Shown piece after piece: positions 8,388 through 16,230 of a stretch of DNA of 64,000 bases. The stretch spans positions 62,001 to 126,000 of the forward strand of contig JAFGQN010000173.1 of NCBI GenBank assembly GCA_016935665.1. Direction: 5' to 3'. Below the pieces are notes generated by a model. That model had not been told where the DNA came from, did not search any database, and saw only the letters and a program-made list of their open reading frames with translations. The DNA comes from Deltaproteobacteria bacterium. GTDB lineage: Bacteria > Myxococcota_A > Polyangia > JAAYKL01. Each line of letters opens with the position of its first letter. Positions within the stretch are counted from its first letter, which is position 1. The position numbers and the translations under genes were made by a program.

Positions 8388-10688
8388 TTACGAAGACACG
8401 CTTCTAAACAGGAACGGATATGTAATTACCACTTCGCCACCTTTGGGACGCGGAAACTTCCATTTCTTGATTTTGTCGCTGATACACGACGATACCGACG
8501 AATTCCCCAACGTTGACGAGCGCACACGCACGCCGGAAACACGGCCGTCCTGTTTTACGGTCCAATCAAATACGATACGACCACTCATGCCAGGACTGCG
8601 CAACAGCGCCTTTTCGTAGCACGCCTGAACCGCGTGAATATTGGAGTTAACCACGCGACTCACATCCTCTTTGCTCAAACTGCCTTTCACCCTCGCACTG
8701 GAAGACATTTTAGTGACCTTACCGCGAATCTTTCCACTGGGTTTCGATCGCGCCAGCTCTGCAATTTTCGAGCCCTTGCCCGCCACCTGCTCACCGCTCA
8801 GAGTGGAAACCGCACCGCCACCACCCTGTCTGGCCACATTCACATCCCCTCCTGGCAAGCTGGCAATGGCGCCGGCAATATTGTATGCCGCAGAGCCCTT
8901 GCTGCCGCCAACCGCATCAATATTGGACACCAAATCCTTTATGTTATTGGTCTTGCCCGCCTTGCCACTCCCCTTGCTCAAAACGCTCAATAAACTGCTG
9001 ACCGAAGAAGACGGTTTTGCTGTTGTGGCGCGTTCCCGAATACGGCGCACCGTTTTATTGGATACGCTGGGCGCCCGCTCCGCCATGGCAGTAGCGTCTT
9101 TGGCCACTTTTTTGGGTTTGGGTTTTTCTATGGGCTCCTCTTCTTTTTTAAACTCGGGTTTTTCCATTTCCACTTCGGCAAACACTTCATCTTCCTGAGC
9201 TTCAATTTCCTTTTGTTTGCTGGGGAACAAAACGTACGCCATCAGGCCAAACGCCACATGAAGAACGATGGCGCCCGCCAGAATGGATAGCGCCGACTTA
9301 TTGAAGCCCAGTGCGTCTTTCAGCGGCGCCATCGGCGGTCTGTACACATCGATGCGATAAGTACCGCCCACTCCCGTCAGAACAGCATGGTCTCCACTTG
9401 TCAGCGCCACGCTGCATCGCCCTTTCTTTTGGGGCAACGCATCCGGGCGCACTGCCGAGCCGCCTTTTTCAACCGTATTCCAAAGTCGCGCATCGGCAGT
9501 AATTTCCACCGATGTTCCCTTTGATTTAATACGAATATCATCGAATGCCGCCCGATACCGTTTACCGGGCTGAACATATTCCGCTTCGGCCACGCGGTGA
9601 TGGAGGGTTCGGACCACATCCGCGGCGCAATACGTTTCAAGGGCCACTCGCGCGTCTGTTATTGCCTGCCTGGCCCGTTCACCGGACAACGCATCTGTTA
9701 AATCAAACGGCTCCATAAAGAAAAATTCATCATCTTCAGGATCGTCACCATCATCGTAAAAATAGTCGTCTGCGGACAACCCGGTGTCGTCGGCAGTCAT
9801 TTCCCTTGTTTCGATGCCCATTTCGTAGAGCAGGGCAATACTCGGCTTTTGAGCGATAACCGTGGGCGCATCTGAGATTCTGTCCGACCCCATCGAAAAC
9901 ATCATCTCTTCTTCCATTAAAGGCGGTACAGATGCCAACTCCGGTTGATCCTCCACGGCCTCAACCTGTGATGGTTTTGGCGGAAATGTGGAAGAGTGCA
10001 TTTTCCCTGGCGCCCCTGAAGGCTTTCTCATTCGAGGCGTACCTGATGGCACTGGCGGCGCTGCGGTCGCTGCGGTCGCTACCGAAGTGCGCCCCGGCGC
10101 TCTGGTTGTTCGTTTTGATACCTGCGAATACGTACCCGATGACAAAGACGGCGCTCGTGGCGGGATGCTGCCGGGGGCCGGTGGCGCGGGTTTAAACGAT
10201 GCCGGCTTTGGCGGCATGGACTTTTCTGCGACCGAAGTGACGTTGCTCACCGGCGCCGGAGCCGGCAACGTATTTTTTTTCGTCGCATATCGCGGCGGCG
10301 GCGCGCTGTGTTTTACTCGGGCGGTGGGCGCCCGCGATTGTCTACCTGACTCGGGAACAATGGAATCCCCCACCGGTATCAACTGTGCCATAAAGGTCAT
10401 CCGGCCAATTTTCACCACATCCCCGGCCAGGATCACCCCAAAATCCACCGCTTCTCCATTTAAAAGCACCGTTGCACCGGATTCGGGAATCACCGTGATT
10501 TCGCCATCCTCCTGATACAATGTGGCATGCATGGGCATCAGCGACCGATCCCCGGCCATTTTGAGCGTACAGGACTGGTCAGAACCAATAGTGACCGTTT
10601 CCGAGGCGATTTTGTACGTGCGAATCACTTTGCTGCCCCGAAGCAGTTGAATATGAAACACCTGTGCTGTATTGCTGGTACCGCTCAC
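8388..10688 (-). CDS. FHA - transmembrane - TonB_C/AgmX-type protein, GltG-like
   Basis: A 766-residue protein with the architecture of Myxococcus GltG. A cytoplasmic FHA-like domain occupies about residues 1-105, followed by a Pro/Ala/Ser-rich linker (about 120-245), a middle domain (about 310-455), one transmembrane helix near 466-485, a Lys/Glu/Pro-rich periplasmic spacer, and a C-terminal TonB_C/AgmX-PglI-type domain (about 675-766) with the typical paired Cys and strand pattern. It starts at a GTG that overlaps the upstream stop (GTGA) and is preceded by AGGAG. The FHA core is atypical: Ser replaces the phosphate-binding Arg after Gly, and the usual Ser before the conserved His is Met. 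It likely transmits stator energy from inner membrane to outer-membrane barrel, as TonB does (inference from family). Confidence 0.85.
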   Translation of the reverse strand: MSGTSNTAQVFHIQLLRGSKVIRTYKIASETVTIGSDQSCTLKMAGDRSLMPMHATLYQEDGEITVIPESGATVLLNGEAVDFGVILAGDVVKIGRMTFMAQLIPVGDSIVPESGRQSRAPTARVKHSAPPPRYATKKNTLPAPAPVSNVTSVAEKSMPPKPASFKPAPPAPGSIPPRAPSLSSGTYSQVSKRTTRAPGRTSVATAATAAPPVPSGTPRMRKPSGAPGKMHSSTFPPKPSQVEAVEDQPELASVPPLMEEEMMFSMGSDRISDAPTVIAQKPSIALLYEMGIETREMTADDTGLSADDYFYDDGDDPEDDEFFFMEPFDLTDALSGERARQAITDARVALETYCAADVVRTLHHRVAEAEYVQPGKRYRAAFDDIRIKSKGTSVEITADARLWNTVEKGGSAVRPDALPQKKGRCSVALTSGDHAVLTGVGGTYRIDVYRPPMAPLKDALGFNKSALSILAGAIVLHVAFGLMAYVLFPSKQKEIEAQEDEVFAEVEMEKPEFKKEEEPIEKPKPKKVAKDATAMAERAPSVSNKTVRRIRERATTAKPSSSVSSLLSVLSKGSGKAGKTNNIKDLVSNIDAVGGSKGSAAYNIAGAIASLPGGDVNVARQGGGGAVSTLSGEQVAGKGSKIAELARSKPSGKIRGKVTKMSSSARVKGSLSKEDVSRVVNSNIHAVQACYEKALLRSPGMSGRIVFDWTVKQDGRVSGVRVRSSTLGNSSVSSCISDKIKKWKFPRPKGGEVVITYPFLFRSVSS

Positions 10689-11410
10689 TTTTTCACTCCT
10701 GCTTTCTTACGGGGCTTTGCTTTAAATTTCTTCTTTGCGGCTTTTTTCTTTCCATTTTTGCCGTTGTCATTGTCGTTGCCGTTGCCGCCTTCAGCTTCTT
10801 CGTCGTCGCTTTCCTTCTCACTTTTTTTGGATTCGGCAATTACCGCCGCCGCCTTGTCTTCCACAGGCGTTTTCTCAACTTCTTTTGGGGCTTCTTCGGA
10901 TTCAGTCTCTTTTTCATCTGTTGTATAAACAGGCGCTTTCAATTCCCGTTTGCCCAGTACCGGTTCCACAATTCGCATACGGTAGCTGCGCCGATACGGC
11001 ACCAACCCGGGCAATCGCCTCGGCGTTCGCTTGAATAAATACACAGCACCGGATTTGGCGGCCTGTCCTTTTACAAGGCGTTCATCAAACTCCATTCGCC
11101 CCGAGCGTTGAAATCCAAGACTCTCTCCATCTTCACCGCCATCGGCTGCTTCATCTGCCGATGCCCCTTCTGTCGGCGTGCCGCCATCGGCAGATGCACT
11201 GTCCTGTGCACCCGCTTCCGTGGTGTTCGTAGCGCCGGATTCGTCGTCTCCGGCTTCCCCGGATTCGTCTACAGCTCCGCTTTCACCGCCTGTTTTGCCA
11301 TCCCCCGCAGCCGTATCCGTGCCATCATCCTGTGCAAGGGCCGGAAAAGCGACACACACAACCAACAACATGGCAAATGGCGCCTCCCATAACGTGGTTT
11401 TCACATTCAT
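10685..11410 (-). CDS. Secreted protein with acidic N-terminal and basic C-terminal halves
   Basis: A 241-residue protein with a signal peptide cleaved near residue 26. The mature N-terminal half is a disordered Gly/Asp/Glu/Ala/Ser-rich stretch; a short ordered segment of about 70 residues follows (about residues 95-165), and the C-terminus turns from Glu/Lys-rich to a strongly Lys-rich tail. No known domain is visible. It begins at an ATG with AGGAG that contains the stop of the preceding TolR-like gene, and its own stop overlaps the next start, so it belongs firmly to the operon. Position would match an accessory subunit such as GltF, but I cannot show homology. Confidence 0.7.
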   Translation of the reverse strand: MNVKTTLWEAPFAMLLVVCVAFPALAQDDGTDTAAGDGKTGGESGAVDESGEAGDDESGATNTTEAGAQDSASADGGTPTEGASADEAADGGEDGESLGFQRSGRMEFDERLVKGQAAKSGAVYLFKRTPRRLPGLVPYRRSYRMRIVEPVLGKRELKAPVYTTDEKETESEEAPKEVEKTPVEDKAAAVIAESKKSEKESDDEEAEGGNGNDNDNGKNGKKKAAKKKFKAKPRKKAGVKK

Positions 11411-11412
11411 CG

Positions 11413-11886
11413 CTACTCCTTTTCCACCACCAGGCGAAATCGAAAAACGCCGGCGTGTGCTGCACTTCTCATCAACAGATGCAGCGTTTTATAGGGCAAT
11501 GTCTGATCCGCCTGAATCACCACTATATCCTCTTCGTCCTTCTCCCGTTTATGGAGCTTCCATGCCGCTTCCACCGCCTGGACCACTGAATCGATTTTTC
11601 CCGCTTCAAAATCCGATTCCTTCACCTTTCCTCCTTTGGAAAGCTGGTAGACCTGCTTGCCCTCTATCAGCACTTTACCGCTGGTAATGGCCATATTCAC
11701 ACCGGTCTTGAACGGATTTTTCACCGTACTCACAGGTAACGCAATTCCCGGATGCATAACGAAATCCATGTCCTCTGCCTGAAAACTCACCATCAGAAAC
11801 ACCAGAATAATGGTGAACATATCCAGCAATGAGGTGAGCTGCAGTGCCATCTTTTTCTTTTTACCCCGCTTGCTTATCGACTTCAT
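11413..11886 (-). CDS. TolR/ExbD-like stator subunit 2 (AglQ/AglS-like), Asp retained
   Basis: A 157-residue protein with a Lys-rich cytoplasmic N-terminus, one transmembrane helix (about 17-38) and a periplasmic domain, as in ExbD/TolR/MotB-type proton-channel subunits. The helix keeps the essential acidic residue, Asp22, in the motif L-L-D-M-F. The C-terminal part shows the usual ExbD fold pattern with a V-V-I-Q-A-D strand near residue 125. It follows the first TolR-like gene by 9 bases. Myxococcus AglR-AglQ-AglS consists of one TolQ and two TolR homologues in this same composition, so I read this as one of the two small stator subunits that convert proton flow into force. Confidence 0.88.
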   Translation of the reverse strand: MKSISKRGKKKKMALQLTSLLDMFTIILVFLMVSFQAEDMDFVMHPGIALPVSTVKNPFKTGVNMAITSGKVLIEGKQVYQLSKGGKVKESDFEAGKIDSVVQAVEAAWKLHKREKDEEDIVVIQADQTLPYKTLHLLMRSAAHAGVFRFRLVVEKE

Positions 11887-11895
11887 GTGCTCACC

Positions 11896-12426
11896 TCATA
11901 CCTTTTTCGACAGAACCACCACAGGAAACAAAGGCTCCGATTTTTCTTTGTTCTTTACTTTCGTTCGTCTCTCACGGGAGGTATCCAGAATCTGTACAAT
12001 GTCCTTGTAGGGAATATCATCTGCCGGTAAAACGATAACGGTATCGCTCTTGCTATAACGTCGTTTTATCTCCACCAGCGCACTGGTCAGCAGATCATAG
12101 TCAAATCCATCTTTTTTCTTAAAAATTTCCAGCGTCAGCTCCGAAAGTGTTTCCTCATCCAGAGTGGCACTGGAGGCTGTGAGTCGAATTTTTTCCTTTT
12201 CCACCAGCAGATTCACCGTCACCGATACGTCATCGGATGCCGTATCCGACACACCATCGGTCTGGGATGGCAACGATGTTGGAATCACGCTCACATGGTA
12301 GAACGCGGCCGCCAACAGCAAAAACGGAATCAGCGTTACAAACAGATTCATTACCGGAATCAGATTGACATCCGCCACTTCCCGGGCCGCCTGAAAGCGA
12401 CTGAATATTTTACCTCCGCTGTTCAT
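11896..12426 (-). CDS. TolR/ExbD-like stator subunit 1, channel Asp replaced by Asn
   Basis: A 176-residue ExbD/TolR-family protein: short cytoplasmic N-terminus, single transmembrane helix (about 21-45), periplasmic domain containing an alpha/beta segment with V-I-V-L-P-A-D near residue 140. The start overlaps the stop of the TolQ-like gene (ATGA at 12423-12426). The position that in ExbD/TolR carries the proton-binding Asp reads Asn27 (P-V-M-N-L), encoded AAT at 12346-12348. The second subunit encoded just downstream keeps the Asp. If real, the two subunits are functionally unequal: one may be structural and the other carry protons. A wrong base call (AAT for GAT) is the simple alternative. 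Confidence 0.87.
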   Translation of the reverse strand: MNSGGKIFSRFQAAREVADVNLIPVMNLFVTLIPFLLLAAAFYHVSVIPTSLPSQTDGVSDTASDDVSVTVNLLVEKEKIRLTASSATLDEETLSELTLEIFKKKDGFDYDLLTSALVEIKRRYSKSDTVIVLPADDIPYKDIVQILDTSRERRTKVKNKEKSEPLFPVVVLSKKV

Positions 12427-13094
12427 TGACCCATTTCCCCTTTGGGCGTCTGCATGCTCTGAGGCCGCACATCTTTAATTCGCGATGCCAACGCGCCAAG
12501 GAGTCCCGATGCGCCTTCTTCCATCTGAACCACAATTTTATCCACGCGGTCGGATACGATCTGATGAGAAAACAAAATGGGCACTGCCACAATGAGACCA
12601 AATGCCGTGGTATACATCGCCATGGAAATACCTTCCGCCAACACCTGCTGTCTGGCCGAAGCACTGGCGGCGCTCACACCGGAGAACGCCGTAATCAAAC
12701 CAAAAATGGTTCCCAGCAGTCCCAGCAATGTGGAGCTATTGCCCAACAGCGCAAGAAATCCAATTCCCCGCTGTAATTTGGGCAACGCCCGAAGCATCTC
12801 TTCCTCCATGGCCCGCTCTATTTCCTTTTCACGTCGATTGGATTTTGAAATGCCCGCTTTCAATATCTGAGGCAAGGGGTGTTTGGTGCGTACGTTGCAT
12901 GCTTCCATCGCCTGTTTATAGTCCTGATTATCGATCAGAGACTTAAGTCCGACCATGAATTTGGCGACGTTGAAACGGGATCGCATATACAAATTGACCA
13001 CCCTCTCCAACGTAATCGCTGTCGCAATAATCGACACCGACAAAATCACCCACATCATCCATCCCCCTCTGTTTAAAAGTTCAACTACTACCAT
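12423..13094 (-). CDS. TolQ/ExbB/MotA-type proton channel subunit, AglR-like
   Basis: A 223-residue three-helix protein of the MotA/TolQ/ExbB family: helix 1 about residues 12-34, a long cytoplasmic loop, and paired helices about 112-138 and 155-178, with the family pattern L-L-G-L-L-G-T-I-F-G-L and the A-M-Y-T-T-A-F-G-L motif. It is the first gene of the operon, has a good ribosome site (AAGGAG, 9 bases before ATG) and is separated from the upstream lipoprotein gene by a 103-base gap containing a hairpin. Together with the two TolR-like genes it matches the AglRQS motor composition of Myxococcus, which powers gliding and spore-coat transport. What is moved here is not known. Confidence 0.9.
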   Translation of the reverse strand: MVVVELLNRGGWMMWVILSVSIIATAITLERVVNLYMRSRFNVAKFMVGLKSLIDNQDYKQAMEACNVRTKHPLPQILKAGISKSNRREKEIERAMEEEMLRALPKLQRGIGFLALLGNSSTLLGLLGTIFGLITAFSGVSAASASARQQVLAEGISMAMYTTAFGLIVAVPILFSHQIVSDRVDKIVVQMEEGASGLLGALASRIKDVRPQSMQTPKGEMGQ

Positions 13095-13174
13095 TTTCTA
13101 CTTCTCCTTGTGGAAAACTGTAAACGCGGCACTCCATTTCACGGGTTGCGCCATACGAATTATGAACATCCAGT

Positions 13175-13194
13175 TTAAAAACCGCTGACGGTTT
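13175..13194 (-). terminator. Short hairpin with T run, end of the secreted-lipoprotein operon
   Basis: On the minus strand a perfect 6-bp stem AAACCG/CGGTTT with a 4-base loop is followed by five T. It begins 4 bases after the stop of the 166-residue lipoprotein gene. The stem is short, so termination may be partial. It separates the lipoprotein operon from the Agl/Glt-like operon. Confidence 0.45.
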
Positions 13195-13197
13195 GAT

Positions 13198-13698
13198 TTA
13201 CTCTGCTATTAAAAGGAACCGGGCTGTCATGTCGGAGTATATCTCCACCACATGCTCGCCTTCCTGCATTGCATGCAAATTAAAAATCAATACTCTGTCG
13301 TCTCCGGCTTCCTCTATCAAATCAACATCAATGAGTTGTTTTTTACCCGTATCTCTATTTACTGTACAATCGGTCTCATACAACTGAACCAGCATTTCGG
13401 TTCCCCCGCCCATGGCCTCCGCAATAAAGACGCGCACCTGCACATCCATATTGTTCTCCTCGGTTTCCACCACCACCCGTCGCACGCCCGGAAATCCTCC
13501 TTCCACATAATGCTTCGAATCAAGGACACAGCCCGTTGGCAGTCCACAATGATAATACGCTTCGTCACACATCGATAATAAGCGATCATTAATGAACTCC
13601 TCTTCCGCTGTCAGGCACGACGTTGCGAACAACGCCATAATAAGCATTATCCAAAGTTGTTTTGCCTTTCGCATATAAGTGTAGTCCGTGTATCCCAT
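13198..13698 (-). CDS. Small lipoprotein of unknown function
   Basis: A 166-residue protein with GGGGAC 4 bases before the ATG, a signal peptide and a lipobox ending at Cys28 (A-T-S-C). The mature part has four further Cys in the first half (C-D-E-A-Y-Y-H-C then G-C and a later single Cys) and appears to be a small beta-sandwich with many Val/Glu strands. It is the last gene of the secreted-lipoprotein operon, 14 bases behind the VWA-like gene. No family is recognised. Context suggests a surface or periplasmic partner of the VWA/calcium-repeat proteins. Confidence 0.75.
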   Translation of the reverse strand: MGYTDYTYMRKAKQLWIMLIMALFATSCLTAEEEFINDRLLSMCDEAYYHCGLPTGCVLDSKHYVEGGFPGVRRVVVETEENNMDVQVRVFIAEAMGGGTEMLVQLYETDCTVNRDTGKKQLIDVDLIEEAGDDRVLIFNLHAMQEGEHVVEIYSDMTARFLLIAE

Positions 13699-13712
13699 GA
13701 CGTCCCCTTTTT

Positions 13713-15659
13713 TTAAAACCCGACCGTCATAAAATCTTTATCCCCCAGTTCCAGGATAGCGCCTTTGGGATTTCGACCATCCTGCTCAGTATAAACCACC
13801 GGAATATGCGCAATCCGATACAACCCAGGCAACATCATGTCGCCGGCGGGCGCCTGGGAGAAATAGATAAAAACGTTGTTTAAACCACGAACACCATTTA
13901 TTTCTTCGGTTTCCACCAGTTGAATATTTCTCACGGTGAAATTGATGCAATGCCGTTGGGCTATTTGCACCAGTAAATAGTCGTCCATGCGCTGCGTTGG
14001 CAGAAATGACGGTGTGACATATACCCGAATCCATCGCTCCATGCCTTTTTTGGCCGCGTCTGTGCTTCCCGACAACACCTGCAATGTATCGGAATCCAGA
14101 AACTCTGTCTTCTCAATGGTGCCGCCACTGCCTGACGGCCGATACGTGTTCGCATACAAAATGAACTCTCCGCCCGAAGCGACGTTGACAGCCCGTCCAA
14201 TTTCCACATCCTGAGCATCCTTCCATTGCAGTCTCGGGGGGTTGGACTCGAAGCGCAAGGTTCCCACGCCACCTTTGGTATCTTCTCCCGCCTCCAATAT
14301 TTCCACCCCCAGCACACGCCCGGGTTTTGCGATTACAAATTCATTCTGGATTCCCAAATCCTCTTCATTGTATCTGTATGCGCTTCCCAGATGTGCCGCC
14401 AAATCATTGGCGCGCGGATCGGTATGAAATTTGGATTCCTCTCCGTTTTCAACACCATCCCAATCGGCATCGTCCTGATAATCGTAGTACAGATAGTCGG
14501 TCCCAAAAACCAGTTCCAGCCAATCGGTGATGCCGTCCCCGTCGGAATCCGTCAGCGAATAGTCCGTCCCCACCAGCAATTCCTCACAGTCATTCAACCG
14601 GTCACTGTCGACGTCTCCAAACGGTGGACCTTCAAGCACCGCACATACGTCCGGCTTTACGTCCGCCACCAGTGGATTGGTAAGCGTCATTTTTTCAACA
14701 AAGTCTCCCACGCCGTCATTGTCACTGTCGGCCTGATGAACGAAGGTGCCCAGTTTTTGTTCCACTTCATCCGACAAACCATCGCCGTCGCTGTCCAGCT
14801 TTGCGCCGTCCAGACCGGGCAACGCGTTTACGTTGGCCACCACGATTTTCTTGGCTTCGAACAGTGAACTCAATTTCAGTAATCCAATGTGCTCCAGGGT
14901 AATGGCGTCGGGACTGTTGAACTTTTCGTACTTGCCTCCACCCGCAAAGGCCATCTGCCGAAGCAGTGTCTCTGTCTCATCCGGCGAGTCCTGTGGCGCC
15001 AGGTGCATGGTATGCAGACTGAACGCAGATGCCTCATACTCCACATCTTCCTTTAAGGCAGTGACCGCTTCCTGCATGGCCACGATGGTATCGTCCCAGT
15101 TGCCATCCTCAAGGGGCGCCGGTTCGCCGCCGGTCATCAACACCACCACATATTGGGTGCGGCTTCGCTCTCCGGCATTCATATCCGCAAGGTCTCCTTC
15201 GATCAGCGAGCGCGCGGTAAACAGAGAGTCCTCGTAGTTGCGACATAGCTCATTGATACACCCCTGAGGCAGCGACAATGCTGAGATGGCGGCAGAGAGT
15301 TCACCTGTGTTTCGGGTAAAATACCCATCCTGAGGCGCATACAGTCTGGGGATGGGGCCCATTCCCACCACTGCAAACGAAAAGGCCACGTTCCCCTCAT
15401 GCACCGAAAGTGTATCGTTCAATTCCCGAATGCGCAGCTGTTCCGGATCATACGATGCAAACATGGGTCCATTGGCCTGGTCCACAATAAAAATCACACG
15501 CACCGGAAAGCCCGCGCCCTGAGGATCATCGGTACACACCTTGCCTCGGAGCGCCAATCGGTCGGCTGCGGGATCGATAATCCCCTTCCCATACAGTTTG
15601 GAATCGGTGCACTGGGGCAGCAGCACACAGCCAATCACCACTGCCATAAGACTCCGCAT
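13713..15659 (-). CDS. VWA-fold lipoprotein with calcium-binding repeats; metal site degenerate
   Basis: About 648 residues from the ATG at 15659, which gives a short signal peptide and lipobox at Cys17 (L-P-Q-C); longer GTG/TTG starts up to 15743 would bury that signal. An N-terminal von Willebrand A-like domain (about residues 45-270) is followed by four to five thrombospondin-type-3 calcium repeats of the D-S-D-G-D-G type (about 290-420) and a C-terminal beta-rich domain shared in outline with the two VWA proteins encoded upstream. The MIDAS signature DxSxS reads D-Q-A-N-G, so two metal-ligand Ser are missing and metal-dependent ligand binding is doubtful. It follows the 169-residue lipoprotein gene in the same operon. 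Confidence 0.82.
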   Translation of the reverse strand: MRSLMAVVIGCVLLPQCTDSKLYGKGIIDPAADRLALRGKVCTDDPQGAGFPVRVIFIVDQANGPMFASYDPEQLRIRELNDTLSVHEGNVAFSFAVVGMGPIPRLYAPQDGYFTRNTGELSAAISALSLPQGCINELCRNYEDSLFTARSLIEGDLADMNAGERSRTQYVVVLMTGGEPAPLEDGNWDDTIVAMQEAVTALKEDVEYEASAFSLHTMHLAPQDSPDETETLLRQMAFAGGGKYEKFNSPDAITLEHIGLLKLSSLFEAKKIVVANVNALPGLDGAKLDSDGDGLSDEVEQKLGTFVHQADSDNDGVGDFVEKMTLTNPLVADVKPDVCAVLEGPPFGDVDSDRLNDCEELLVGTDYSLTDSDGDGITDWLELVFGTDYLYYDYQDDADWDGVENGEESKFHTDPRANDLAAHLGSAYRYNEEDLGIQNEFVIAKPGRVLGVEILEAGEDTKGGVGTLRFESNPPRLQWKDAQDVEIGRAVNVASGGEFILYANTYRPSGSGGTIEKTEFLDSDTLQVLSGSTDAAKKGMERWIRVYVTPSFLPTQRMDDYLLVQIAQRHCINFTVRNIQLVETEEINGVRGLNNVFIYFSQAPAGDMMLPGLYRIAHIPVVYTEQDGRNPKGAILELGDKDFMTVGF

Positions 15660-15720
15660 GAATCTTCTATTTGTGACACACTTCAACACAGCACATCCAT
15701 TTGACCCGCCAGAGGCCACA

Positions 15721-16230
15721 TTAGTTCGAACCCGGCGGCACAATCAGTTTCGCGTTGAATCCGCCGCGTAAATTCAATATGTTCCCTTTGCTTCCCGTAA
15801 ACAGCGCTTCGAAACTCCCCGATACAGTGCTGCCCGCCTTCCCGGCAAATTCATCCAGACGAATTTTTCCGGACGAAATCGGGGGCAACTCAAGGGTGCC
15901 ATATCCCGCTCCCTGCACCAGAGATGCTTCCTCTCCATCTATTTTGTAATCCACACCCGTCTTTATTTCCGATGGCGGCGTATTAATCGTCACCTTGCAC
16001 GGAAACAGCGGTTGCCCGTCCTTACTCTTCATGTAGTCAATGGACACGCTGGACGGATACAAAACAGCCCGAACGGAATCAAAGCCAAAATCATACGAAT
16101 CGGTCATACTGCCTTCCAAATAGTTGTCCTCGTCTTCATCGCATCCGCACAGACCCACCGTCAACAGGCCGCCCAACATCAGCGCGCCAATTCGTCGCAC
16201 AGCTTTTTCATAATAAGATATACGTCTCAT
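15721..16230 (-). CDS. Small beta-rich lipoprotein
   Basis: A 169-residue protein with signal peptide and lipobox ending at Cys30 (L-C-G-C), then an acidic stretch (D-E-D-E-D). The rest is predicted beta-sandwich, with a S-G-K-I-R-L-D-E-F pattern reminiscent of small Ig-like periplasmic domains, and it ends with Gly-Ser-Asn. The start overlaps the stop of the upstream 475-residue lipoprotein gene (ATGA at 16227-16230). No family recognised. The coupling implies a stoichiometric partner of the neighbouring propeller-like lipoprotein. Confidence 0.8.
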   Translation of the reverse strand: MRRISYYEKAVRRIGALMLGGLLTVGLCGCDEDEDNYLEGSMTDSYDFGFDSVRAVLYPSSVSIDYMKSKDGQPLFPCKVTINTPPSEIKTGVDYKIDGEEASLVQGAGYGTLELPPISSGKIRLDEFAGKAGSTVSGSFEALFTGSKGNILNLRGGFNAKLIVPPGSN

